Assembly: GCA_964603325.1 (NCBI GenBank) | Contig: CAZRUH010000035.1 | Span: forward strand, 1-6,836 | Direction: 5' to 3' | From: LSNR01 sp964603325 | Lineage (GTDB): Bacteria > Patescibacteriota > Minisyncoccia > Moranbacterales > UBA9337 | Length of the DNA stretch: 6,836 bases | The notes under the pieces: model-generated | Told to the model about the DNA's origin: nothing | Databases searched by the model: none | Seen by the model: the letters and a program-made list of their open reading frames with translations, nothing else | Position numbers and translations under genes: made by a program | Shown: positions 1 through 5,604 of the stretch, one piece after another | Position numbering within the stretch: position 1 is the first letter of the stretch | Layout of the letters: each line of letters begins with the position of its first letter

Positions 1-117
1 ATTGTTCGCAATAAGACTAATCTATAAGGTCGGTCATTCCAAATAAATTTGGAATGCCAAAAGTTCTGACAATAAATTTGCTGGGGAACCGCAAAAGGTT
101 GTGAATTTACTTTCAAT
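1..117 (+). other. Structured 3' end of an upstream transcript, no gene recognised
   Basis: No start-to-stop gene fits here. One frame is open from base 2 to a TAA at 44-46, so the last 14 codons of an upstream gene are possible but unrecognisable. A perfect 9-bp hairpin (35-43 with 48-56, loop TAAA) follows. Then comes a stretch around 80-108 in which AACC can pair with GGTT inside an outer TAAATT/AATTTA pairing. Together with the terminator that follows, this looks like the 3' untranslated end of an upstream transcript or a structured RNA cut by the window edge. I could not match it to tmRNA, RNase P RNA, SRP RNA, 5S rRNA or a tRNA. Confidence 0.3.
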
Positions 118-144
118 AAAAAACACCGATAAGGTGTTTTTTTG
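118..144 (+). terminator. Intrinsic terminator of the upstream transcript
   Basis: A 10-bp stem (AAAAAACACC at 118-127 with GGTGTTTTTT at 133-142, loop GATAA) runs directly into a T tract. This is a classic rho-independent terminator on the + strand. It insulates the nrd promoter from whatever lies upstream. Because of the flanking A and T runs it could also work weakly on the minus strand. Confidence 0.8.
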
Positions 145-163
145 TTTTTATCAAATTTTATTT

Positions 164-172
164 TGTGGATAA
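164..172 (-). promoter_or_regulatory. Perfect DnaA-box match upstream of the nrd operon
   Basis: TGTGGATAA is the exact reverse complement of the DnaA box TTATCCACA. It lies about 40-60 bp upstream of the nrd promoter. DnaA control of ribonucleotide reductase genes is known in some bacteria, so the position is suggestive. A 9-mer of this composition is expected by chance roughly once in every one or two windows this size, so the sequence alone does not establish function. Confidence 0.25.
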
Positions 173-200
173 GTGGTTTTTTTGTTAAAAAATAAAGGGG

Positions 201-228
201 TTGTAAGAAAATTGACTTGTGGTATAAT
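201..228 (+). promoter_or_regulatory. Promoter of the nrdR-nrdD operon
   Basis: An extended -10 element, TGG-TATAAT (220-228), has a weak -35 TTGTAA (201-206) 16 bp upstream. A second, overlapping possibility is TTGACT (212-217), 18 bp, then TAGTAT (236-241). The first predicts transcription starting near 235, just before the NrdR box. The second puts its -10 across the first bases of that box. In either case NrdR bound at 240-255 would block initiation or clearance. No other good promoter lies before nrdR. Confidence 0.55.
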
Positions 229-239
229 ATTTCTGTAGT

Positions 240-255
240 ATACTATATATGGTGT
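240..255 (+). promoter_or_regulatory. NrdR box (operator)
   Basis: ATACTATATATGGTGT matches the published NrdR-box consensus acaCwAtATaTwGtgt at 14 of 16 positions. It is near-palindromic and lies directly upstream of nrdR itself, at or just after the predicted start site. NrdR boxes usually come as a tandem pair. I see no good second copy at the usual spacings; the best partner, overlapping the -10 around 222-237, matches only about 7 of 16. This supports autoregulated repression of the operon by NrdR with ATP/dATP. Confidence 0.7.
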
Positions 256-287
256 ATAAATAAATTTAAAGGTAATTTTATAAATAA

Positions 288-740
288 ATGTTTTGTCCGT
301 TTTGCAATTATAAAGAAACAAAAGTTATAGATTCCAGAGATACGAATGATGGTAAAATCATTCGGAGGAGGAGAGAGTGCGAAAAATGCAAGCAACGATT
401 TAGTACTTATGAAGAACCGGAAATAATGCGATTGACCGTTATTAAGAGAAATGATGCCAGAGAAGCATATGACAGAGTTAAGATTGTGGCGGGCATTGAT
501 CGTGCTTTGGAAAAAAGACCGGTTAATGCTGAAAAAAAAGAAAAATTATTACAAGAGATAGAATTTGATATTTTCAGTAAGGGAAAATCGGAAATTTCCA
601 CCAAAGAAATAGGTAGAATAATTTTAGAAAAATTATTAAAATTTGATGAAGTTGCGTATGTTCGTTTTGCGAGTGTTTATAAATCTTTTGGAAGTATCAG
701 AGCTTTTCAAAAAGAGTTAAACAAAATAAATAACAAATAA
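288..740 (+). CDS. nrdR: Transcriptional repressor NrdR
   Basis: NrdR represses ribonucleotide reductase genes in response to the adenine nucleotide bound in its ATP cone. At 150 residues this protein has the usual family length. The N-terminal zinc ribbon is complete: C3-x2-C6 and C31-x2-C34, with the signature VIDSRDTNDGKIIRRRREC between and RFSTYEEPE after. The ATP-cone domain covers about residues 48-139, starting at RLTVIKRN and ending with the family-typical VAYVRFASVYKSF. An AAAGG at 268-272 is 15 nt from the ATG, rather far for a ribosome site, but no better in-frame start exists and the protein begins as the family does. nrdD follows 35 nt downstream without a terminator, so the two should be co-transcribed. 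The upstream NrdR box implies autoregulation. Confidence 0.95.
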   Translation: MFCPFCNYKETKVIDSRDTNDGKIIRRRRECEKCKQRFSTYEEPEIMRLTVIKRNDAREAYDRVKIVAGIDRALEKRPVNAEKKEKLLQEIEFDIFSKGKSEISTKEIGRIILEKLLKFDEVAYVRFASVYKSFGSIRAFQKELNKINNK

Positions 741-775
741 TTTTTTAATATTGTAAAAGATAAAAAGATAAAAAT

Positions 776-2812
776 ATGACAGCAAAAATTAAAAAAATAA
801 TTAAGAGAAGTGGAAGAGTAGTTCCATTTAAACAAGATAAAATTACTAAGGCGGTATTTAAAGCATTTAGAGATACCGGAGAGGGGAATGAAAGAGATGC
901 CGAAAAAGTTAGTAAAAAAGTGGTTCAAATTTTAAACAAAGAATATAAAAAAGGATATGTTCCCGAAATAGAAGAAATTCAGGATGTGGTGGAAAAAGTT
1001 TTAATGATTCTTGATTTTGATGAAACTGCCAAAGCATATATTCTTTACAGAGATCAAAGAAGAAAAGTTAGAGAAACGGAGGATGCGTTAAAAGATGCGG
1101 TAAGTTTGATAGATGATTATATTAAAGAAATTGACTGGAAGGTAAAAGAAAATTCAAATATGGGGTTCTCTTTGCAAGGATTGAATAATTTTATTTCTTC
1201 TGCGGTAAGTTCAAAATATTGGATGAATAAAGTTTATACTTCCGATGTTAGAAATGCTCATAATGAAGGGGATTTGCATGTTCATGATTTGCAGATGGTT
1301 GCGGCCTATTGTTGCGGATGGGATTTACATGACTTATTGATTAAAGGATTTGGCGGAGTTCCCGGTAAAGTTCATTCGGCGCCACCAAAGCATTTTAGAA
1401 GCGCTTTGGGTCAAATGGTAAATTTTATTTACACTCTTCAGGGAGAGGCAAATGGAGCTCAGGCATTTGCCAACTTTGATACATTATTAGCGCCCTTTGT
1501 TCATTATGACAAATTAACTTATAAAGAAGTTAAGCAGGCAATTCAGGAATTTGTTTTCAATATGAATGTTCCGACCAGGGTTGGTTTCCAGACGCCATTT
1601 TCAAACATTACTTTGGATATGCAAGTTCCCTCAAACTATAAAAACGAGTCGGCTATTATTGGCGGTAAGCCGATAAAAAAGAAATATGGAAATTTTCAAA
1701 AAGAAATGAATATGATTAACAGAGCTTTTGCCGAAGTGATGACTGAAGGAGATGCGCAGAACAGAGTGTTCACTTTTCCAATTCCAACATACAACATAAC
1801 AAAAGACTTTAATTGGGATGATCCGGCTTTGAGGCCGATTTGGGAAATGACAGCAAAATATGGCATGCCGTATTTTGCCAACTTTATAAATTCAGATATG
1901 AGTCCGGATGATGCCAGAAGTATGTGCTGTAGATTGCGATTGGATAACAGAGAGTTGCAAAAAAGAGGGGGTGGATTATTTGGAGCGAATCCAATGACGG
2001 GATCAATAGGGGTTGTTACAATCAATTTACCGAGAATAGGATATTTATCCAAAGACAGGGAGGAATTTTTAGAAAGGCTGGATGTTTTAATGGATATTGC
2101 CAAAAATAGTTTGGAGTCAAAAAGGGTTTTCATTGAAAGATTGACAGAATTGGGATTGTATCCGTATTCTCGCCATTATTTAAAAGATATTAAAATGCGG
2201 AGAGGTTCTTATTGGGGAAATCATTTTTCAACAATCGGTTTGGTTGGAATGAATGAAGCGGTTCTTAATTTGTTGGGGAAAGATATTACCACCAAAGAAG
2301 GCAATCGTTTTGCGCAAAGAGTTTTGAATCATATGAGAAAAAAAATGATTAAATACCAGAAAGAAACGGACAATATGTATAATTTGGAAGCCACTCCCGC
2401 AGAGGGCACAACATATCGTTTGGCAAAATTGGATCAAAAAAAATATCCCGATATAATTTTTGCCAACGATGAATCTGTAAAAGAAGGAGTTGCTGAGCCA
2501 TATTACACCAATTCTTCTCAATTGCCTGTGGGATATACGGAAGATATTTTTGAGGCTTTGGATTTGCAGGATAATTTACAAACGAAATATACCGGAGGAA
2601 CCGTATTACATGGATTTTTGGGAGAAAAAATAAATGAAACGGAGGTTGTTAAAAATTTGGTTCGTTCCATCGCCACAAAATATTCTCTGCCGTATTTTAC
2701 TTTTACGCCGACATTTAGCATTTGTCCGGAGCATGGATATATAGCTGGCGAGCACCAAACTTGTCCAAAATGTAAGATAAAAATCAAAAAAGTGAAATTT
2801 GAAAAAGTATAA
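776..2812 (+). CDS. nrdD: Anaerobic ribonucleoside-triphosphate reductase, large subunit without glycyl-radical loop
   Basis: Class III ribonucleotide reductase makes dNTPs without oxygen. An N-terminal ATP cone (about residues 3-95, KKIIKRSGRVVPF start) gives allosteric control. The ten-stranded barrel follows, with YCCGWDLHDLL (C179/C180), matching the first active-site cysteine, and SMCCRLRLDN (C384/C385), which should contain the thiyl-radical cysteine. Further family blocks are NFDTLLAPF, FTFPIPTYN and the C-terminal YTNSSQLPVGY and GGTVLHGF. A zinc site closes the protein: C650-PE-H653 and C663-PK-C666. In ordinary NrdD the glycyl-radical segment RVxGY follows this site within about 10-15 residues. 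Here the protein ends 12 residues after C666 with no such glycine. That segment is found on the next gene, so this subunit should be inactive alone. The start follows an A-rich stretch with no clear SD sequence. Confidence 0.93.
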   Translation: MTAKIKKIIKRSGRVVPFKQDKITKAVFKAFRDTGEGNERDAEKVSKKVVQILNKEYKKGYVPEIEEIQDVVEKVLMILDFDETAKAYILYRDQRRKVRETEDALKDAVSLIDDYIKEIDWKVKENSNMGFSLQGLNNFISSAVSSKYWMNKVYTSDVRNAHNEGDLHVHDLQMVAAYCCGWDLHDLLIKGFGGVPGKVHSAPPKHFRSALGQMVNFIYTLQGEANGAQAFANFDTLLAPFVHYDKLTYKEVKQAIQEFVFNMNVPTRVGFQTPFSNITLDMQVPSNYKNESAIIGGKPIKKKYGNFQKEMNMINRAFAEVMTEGDAQNRVFTFPIPTYNITKDFNWDDPALRPIWEMTAKYGMPYFANFINSDMSPDDARSMCCRLRLDNRELQKRGGGLFGANPMTGSIGVVTINLPRIGYLSKDREEFLERLDVLMDIAKNSLESKRVFIERLTELGLYPYSRHYLKDIKMRRGSYWGNHFSTIGLVGMNEAVLNLLGKDITTKEGNRFAQRVLNHMRKKMIKYQKETDNMYNLEATPAEGTTYRLAKLDQKKYPDIIFANDESVKEGVAEPYYTNSSQLPVGYTEDIFEALDLQDNLQTKYTGGTVLHGFLGEKINETEVVKNLVRSIATKYSLPYFTFTPTFSICPEHGYIAGEHQTCPKCKIKIKKVKFEKV

Positions 2813-2852
2813 AATATTTTTAAGAAGAAAGATATTAATAAAAACAACCAAT

Positions 2853-2866
2853 CACTCAATAGAGTG
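2853..2866 (+). other. Small hairpin between the two reductase genes
   Basis: CACTC (2853-2857) pairs with GAGTG (2862-2866) across the loop AATA, with weaker flanking AA/TT pairing beyond one mismatch. No T tract follows at once, so it is a poor terminator. It is the first of two hairpins in the gap between nrdD and the small radical-subunit gene and may protect or tune the message. Confidence 0.35.
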
Positions 2867-2897
2867 TTTAAATATAAAATAAAAAAATAAGTTAAAA

Positions 2898-2929
2898 AAT
2901 TATAAATTGCTAACAAGCAATTTATAATT
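2898..2929 (+). other. Perfect 14-bp inverted repeat just before the radical-subunit gene
   Basis: AATTATAAATTGCT (2898-2911) and AGCAATTTATAATT (2916-2929) pair perfectly around the loop AACA. The right arm ends 11 nt before the ATG of the 98-residue gene, in the place where a ribosome site would lie. There is no T tract, so it does not look like a terminator. It could be an mRNA processing or stability element, a translation control hairpin, or an operator for a dimeric protein. It does not resemble an NrdR box. Confidence 0.55.
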
Positions 2930-2940
2930 CACAAAAACAA

Positions 2941-3237
2941 ATGGAAAAAACAAGTATATCTAATATTGAACAAAAGATAATTTGCCACGATTGTGGTAAG
3001 GAGTTAAAAAAAGGTGATGAATTTGTTCGTTTTGAAAAAGAGGGAGATAAAAACCTGATTAAGTGTCGCGCTTGCTATGAAGCAAATCCGATTATGGAGA
3101 ATTATCAAGAGTGTGATGTATATTCTCGTGTGGTTGGTTTTCATACCCCAATAAATAGATGGAATAAGGGAAAAGCGGAAGAATGGAAAGATAGAAAAAC
3201 CTTTGTTGTGGAAGCTTCGGGTTGTGCTGGTTGTTAG
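2941..3237 (+). CDS. Separate glycyl-radical subunit of the class III ribonucleotide reductase (split NrdD C-terminus)
   Basis: This 98-residue protein carries the segment missing from the upstream NrdD. Residues 58-88 contain CDVYSRVVGF, then WNKGK and KDRKTF, the pattern of the NrdD glycyl-radical loop, with Gly66 as the expected radical site. Before it is a zinc ribbon, C15-x2-C18 and C43-x2-C46, separate from the one ending the large subunit. The tail has C95-x2-C98 at the very end, like the redox-active CxxC tails of other reductase classes. The inferred role is to dock into the NrdD barrel, receive the radical from NrdG and pass it to the active-site cysteine. The autonomous radical cofactor GrcA (YfiD) of pyruvate formate-lyase is a functional parallel. 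The own zinc ribbon argues against a recent frameshift. No SD sequence precedes the ATG. Confidence 0.85.
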   Translation: MEKTSISNIEQKIICHDCGKELKKGDEFVRFEKEGDKNLIKCRACYEANPIMENYQECDVYSRVVGFHTPINRWNKGKAEEWKDRKTFVVEASGCAGC

Positions 3238-3275
3238 TTTTTCTTAAAATTGATAGCGGAAGTTTAAAAAGATGG

Positions 3276-3331
3276 CGAGGCGATTTCGCTTTGCGAAATC
3301 GCCTCGGGAAGTTTGCGATGATTATTTTTTT
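3276..3331 (+). terminator. GC-rich hairpin ending the nrdR-nrdD operon
   Basis: CGAGGCGATTTCGC (3276-3289) pairs perfectly over 14 bp with GCGAAATCGCCTCG (3293-3306), loop TTT. It begins 39 nt after the last reductase stop codon and is by far the most GC-rich patch nearby. The T run (3325-3331) is about 18 nt past the stem, so this is not a textbook terminator. GGAAGTTT occurs on both sides (3258-3265 and 3307-3314). It may instead be a dispersed hairpin repeat that has settled in the gap. Confidence 0.5.
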
Positions 3332-3407
3332 AATTATCTTTCTTTAAATATATTGTTTGGGGGGTTTATAAAAAGGAAAATATATCGGATGAGTGGAGCG
3401 TATTTTT

Positions 3408-3725
3408 TTATTGAGATGATATTTTCTTTATGGGATTAGCAATAAGTTTACCACCAATCTCGGCGTTATAGTTGCAAATACCACAATAGAAAGTATTTTT
3501 AAAGCTCTCTCTTTATTTTAAGTTTTTGTGAAAGGCAATAAATTTTTTCATCTTATCTTTTAGATTTTTTGTTTTGCATTCCAAACTTATTTCATGTAGG
3601 ATGTGCTGATATGAGGGAATAAATATTGAGAGAAAATACCATACTTTGTTACAAAAATAATAAATTTTTAGTCGGGCAAAAATTAAAAGTAATGTATAAT
3701 ATTTGGAAATAATTTTTATGAACAT
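3408..3725 (-). pseudogene. Interrupted small open frame, possible decayed zinc-ribbon gene
   Basis: Reading right to left, one frame stays open from about 3725 to a stop at 3408-3410 except for a single TAA at 3513-3515. The part before the stop includes HILHEISLECKTKNLKDKMK. The part after it reads RESFKNTFYCGICNYNAEI and on to IANPIKKISSQ, with a CxxC typical of a zinc ribbon. Both halves have a protein-like composition and lie in the same frame, which suggests a gene killed by one point mutation (e.g. AAA to TAA). The upper end is uncertain: the likely coding signal begins near 3650, and the rest overlaps the nrdG promoter and start. I do not recognise the family. Chance is a real alternative in such AT-rich DNA. 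Confidence 0.35.
3695..3700 (+). promoter_or_regulatory. -10 element for nrdG
   Basis: TATAAT stands 17 bp before the preferred nrdG start. No good -35 box is seen at the proper distance. Transcription would begin near 3707, leaving a leader of only about 11 nt. No NrdR box is visible here, so nrdG may escape the control that acts on nrdR-nrdD. Confidence 0.4.
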
Positions 3726-4416
3726 TGCCAGTTTTCAAAAATTTACTTTAGTTGATTATCCGGGAAAAATTGCCACAACGGTTTTTACTGTTGGTTGCAA
3801 TTTTCGTTGTCCGTTTTGCCATAATCCGGAGTTGGTTGTTGGCGCGCAAATTATATCTGGTGGTTCAAAAATTGAAAAAGAATTTTTTGATTTTTTAAAA
3901 AAGAGAGTAGGTAAATTGGAAGCCGTTTGCATTACGGGAGGAGAGCCGACCCTGCAACCTGATATTATTGAGTTTATGAAAAAGATAAAGGAAATCGGTT
4001 ATCTGGTAAAGCTGGATACCAATGGAACTCGTCCGGATGTAATTAGAAAATCTCTAAAAGAGAAATCTGTTGATTATGTGGCAATGGATATCAAAAACTC
4101 TCCAAAGAATTATAATAAGACTGTTAATGCAAATGTTGATATGGATAGAATAAGATTAAGTGTAGATTTAATCAGAAACAGTGAAATAGAATATGAATTC
4201 AGAACAACCGTAGTTCCCGGAATACATACATATAAAGATTTTGAGGAAATTGCCAAATGGCTAAGTGGTGTAAAAAAATATTCTTTGCAAGTTTATCGCG
4301 ATTTTAAAATTTTAAATCCGAAACTTAAAGAGAGAACCATTGGAAAGACTTTAAATTTAAATAAAATAAAAAAAATTATTTCAAAAAAAATTAATGAGGT
4401 TGCCATAAAGGGGTAG
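3718..4416 (+). CDS. nrdG: Anaerobic ribonucleoside-triphosphate reductase activating protein (radical SAM)
   Basis: NrdG is the radical-SAM activase that cleaves S-adenosylmethionine and abstracts a hydrogen from the NrdD glycine to make the stable glycyl radical. From the ATG at 3718 the protein has 232 residues. It opens with FQKFTLVDYPGKIATTVFT, typical of the longer NrdG type found with these reductases. The [4Fe-4S] motif is C27-NFR-C31-PF-C34, and the SAM-binding ITGGEPTLQ is at residues 72-80. DTNGTRPD near residue 100 and MDIKNSP near 123 also fit the family. A TTG at 3703 would add five residues but lies upstream of the predicted transcript start and breaks the family N-terminus, so 3718 is preferred; GGAA at 3705-3708 may serve as a weak ribosome site. 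In this genome its target glycine lies on the separate 98-residue protein. Confidence 0.93.
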   Translation: MNIASFQKFTLVDYPGKIATTVFTVGCNFRCPFCHNPELVVGAQIISGGSKIEKEFFDFLKKRVGKLEAVCITGGEPTLQPDIIEFMKKIKEIGYLVKLDTNGTRPDVIRKSLKEKSVDYVAMDIKNSPKNYNKTVNANVDMDRIRLSVDLIRNSEIEYEFRTTVVPGIHTYKDFEEIAKWLSGVKKYSLQVYRDFKILNPKLKERTIGKTLNLNKIKKIISKKINEVAIKG

Positions 4417-4465
4417 CTCTAAAATAATTTTATCAGTAGTATTGGATTGAATATGTCGTACTGTG

Positions 4466-4503
4466 AATAAGTTAATATTTTTCTTGACACAAATAAGTTG
4501 ATA
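4466..4503 (+). repeat. 12-bp direct repeats on both sides of the -35 box
   Basis: AATAAGTTAATA (4466-4477) and AATAAGTTGATA (4492-4503) differ at one base and are 26 bp apart start to start. They bracket the TTGACA at 4484-4489. A shorter relative, AAGTTGAT, recurs at 4524-4531 just after the start site. Such spacing around a promoter suggests binding sites for a regulator. The AT-rich background makes chance similarity possible. Confidence 0.4.
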
Positions 4504-4513
4504 ATACTATAAT
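4484..4513 (+). promoter_or_regulatory. Consensus sigma-70-type promoter
   Basis: TTGACA (4484-4489), 18 bp, then TATAAT (4508-4513): both hexamers are perfect, and it is the strongest promoter in the window. Transcription would start near 4520. There is no gene for 455 nt, so it drives either a short RNA ending at the hairpin at 4550-4583 or a long leader to the TasA-like gene at 4975. Confidence 0.75.
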
Positions 4514-4519
4514 TAACAC

Positions 4520-4583
4520 AAGAAAGTTGATTTTCAAAAATAAAAAAATAATCACAAGGAGGTAGTCTTGTGGTTTTCTTTTT
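4520..4583 (+). ncRNA. Candidate small RNA or attenuated leader, about 60 nt
   Basis: The consensus promoter and the terminator-like hairpin delimit a transcript of roughly 4520-4583. It begins with an A-rich single-stranded stretch and ends in a hairpin whose loop shows GGAGG. It could be a free small RNA, or the prematurely ended leader of the TasA-like gene. An 8-codon frame (TTG at 4568, stop at 4592-4594; WFSFYEN after the start) lies 5 nt after AAGGAGG and could be a leader peptide. A GTG at 4570, 7 nt away, would give a 5-codon frame. No known RNA family is recognised. Confidence 0.35.
4550..4583 (+). terminator. Terminator-like hairpin with an SD-like loop
   Basis: AATCACAAG (4550-4558) pairs with CTTGTGGTT (4567-4575), nine pairs including one G-U, around the loop GAGGTAGT. 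TTTTCTTTTT follows (4574-4583), so it should end transcripts from the promoter 40 nt upstream. AAGGAGG at 4556-4562 is the best Shine-Dalgarno match in the window and lies in the top of this hairpin. A second CACAAG at 4517-4522 could pair with the same CTTGTG arm and compete with the terminator, so attenuation is possible. Confidence 0.6.
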
Positions 4584-4974
4584 ATGAAAATTAAAAATTA
4601 AAAACAAAAATAATAAAATTAAATACGGGTGGAATGTTTTTTTTGAGAATAAAAAATAAATATTTTTTTGAAAGCCAATTATTGTTCGTTAGTTTTTTTA
4701 ATGAGTGATGATTGGCTTTTTGTTTTGCCAAATTTTTTAAAATCAAAAAGATAGTGGCAAAACAAATCTGTTTGCAAAAATAGATACGCCAAGTCTGACA
4801 GGCAATAAAAGTGTCGGTCGGTTGTCGGGCAAACTTAATAAATAACAAATTGGTTTCTATTTGTAAAATTAACTTTCTCCCCCTTTGAGGGGGGATTAAA
4901 ATTCTCCATCTTGGTTAAACTTAAAAGCGCCAAGGGAGTGAAATAAATTTTGCAACATTGAAACAAATAAAAAT
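4584..4974 (+). other. Non-coding leader region of the TasA-like gene
   Basis: I see no gene on either strand here. The region holds a second terminator-like hairpin (4671-4719) and an overlapping alternative stem (4719-4766). A possible multi-part structure follows: GTTTGC 4770-4775 with GCAAAC 4829-4834, enclosing CTGACA 4795-4800 with TGTCGG 4812-4817; TGTCGG repeats at 4823-4828. Next is a C5/G6 hairpin (CCCCC 4879-4883, GGGGGG 4889-4894), then CTTGG 4910-4914 with CCAAG 4930-4934. No better promoter lies nearer to 4975, so it may be the leader of a long mRNA. It matches no riboswitch that I know. Confidence 0.4.
4671..4726 (+). terminator. Second intrinsic terminator in the leader region
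   Basis: AAAGCCAAT (4671-4679) pairs with ATTGGCTTT (4711-4719), extendable inward by a few A-U and G-U pairs, and TTGTTTT follows. The loop is long (about 30 nt), which weakens the call. The 3' flank also belongs to a 12-bp stem, TTTGTTTTGCCA (4719-4730) with TGGCAAAACAAA (4755-4766), so the T tract can be drawn into a different hairpin. Confidence 0.45.
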
Positions 4975-5565
4975 ATGAAAAAAATATTGATGAGCGTTTT
5001 TACCATTGCTACGGTAGCGGCGATTGCCGGTATCGGATCATATGCGATTTTTAGTGATACTGAGTTATCAAACGGCAATGTTGTTGAGGCGGGAACATTG
5101 GATCTAAAAGTTAACGGAACAGATGTGGTTTCAGAGCATTTTAGTGTATCTAATGTTGCTCCTGGATATAGTGATAATAGTAATATTATAGCCGTTAAAA
5201 ATGATGGGACAATAGATGGTAGTAGCTTAATATTATCTTTTCCGAATTTAGATGAATATGAAAATGGTTGCAATGAACCGGAACAAGTTGCAGATGGCAC
5301 TTGCGATGATCCGGGGAAAGGAGATGGAGAACTGGGCGCAAACACGGATGTGACCATAGAAGAAGTTGACAGTGATGGAAACAATATAAGTGATATCTGG
5401 TCGGGAAAATTGAGCGCGTTGGCTTCCGCCGGGCAAAATTTGGGAGCGTTAGATGCCGGTGCCACAAGATACTTTAAAATTTCTATAAGTGTTCCCAGCA
5501 GTGTAGGCAATGTTATACAGAGTGACTCTGTAGAAACAGATATACAATTGCTGTTGCAACAGTAA
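4975..5565 (+). CDS. TasA/CalY-like secreted fibre protein (SipW-dependent)
   Basis: This 196-residue secreted protein belongs to the TasA/camelysin group, whose members form surface or biofilm fibres after removal of the signal peptide by a SipW-type peptidase. The signal peptide is short: MKK, a hydrophobic core at about residues 5-21, then SYA, with likely cleavage after A24. The mature start, IFSDTELSNGNVVEAGTLDL, closely follows the TasA pattern AFxD...GTLDL. Conserved later segments are VAPGYSDN, C99 and C110 in an acidic insertion (likely a disulfide), and DSDGNNISD near 132-140, which resembles a calcium-binding loop. QSDSV...LLLQQ ends the beta sandwich as in relatives. No SD sequence precedes the ATG; an in-frame ATG at 4990 would shorten the signal peptide. 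A terminator and large hairpin follow, so this gene may be expressed more strongly than the peptidase gene. Confidence 0.85.
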   Translation: MKKILMSVFTIATVAAIAGIGSYAIFSDTELSNGNVVEAGTLDLKVNGTDVVSEHFSVSNVAPGYSDNSNIIAVKNDGTIDGSSLILSFPNLDEYENGCNEPEQVADGTCDDPGKGDGELGANTDVTIEEVDSDGNNISDIWSGKLSALASAGQNLGALDAGATRYFKISISVPSSVGNVIQSDSVETDIQLLLQQ

Positions 5566-5578
5566 TTTGATTGTAGGT

Positions 5579-5604
5579 GGCGGGAAAACTTCCCGCCTCT
5601 TTTT
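5579..5604 (+). terminator. Intrinsic terminator after the TasA-like gene
   Basis: GGCGGGAA (5579-5586) pairs with TTCCCGCC (5590-5597), loop AAC, then TCTTTTT. It is compact and GC-rich with a T tract, so it should stop most transcripts leaving the TasA-like gene. Readthrough would supply the peptidase and the next gene. Its T tract is also the left end of the large hairpin that follows. Confidence 0.8.

Noticed and set aside
70..112. GGGGAACCGC...GGTTGTGAAT resembles part of the c-di-AMP (ydaO) riboswitch core
   Set aside because: Only one of the two conserved halves is there; no AACTCC-like second half follows before the terminator, and no gene follows the terminator directly. Too weak to call.
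1696..2133. Minus-strand open frame inside nrdD
   Set aside because: Antisense shadow of a highly conserved enzyme; no motif, no start signal.
3703..3717. TTG at 3703 as the nrdG start
   Set aside because: It lies 3 nt after the -10 TATAAT, upstream of the expected transcript start, and the family N-terminus begins at the ATG at 3718.
4462..4470. TGTGAATAA, a second DnaA-box-like 9-mer
   Set aside because: Matches TTATNCACA, but about one chance hit is likely in a window of this size and composition, and no cluster suggests an origin.
4591..4848. Minus-strand open frame of 85 codons in the leader region
   Set aside because: Low-complexity, aromatic and Lys/Asn-rich translation without motifs; it overlaps several hairpins and T tracts. 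It looks like an AT-rich chance frame.
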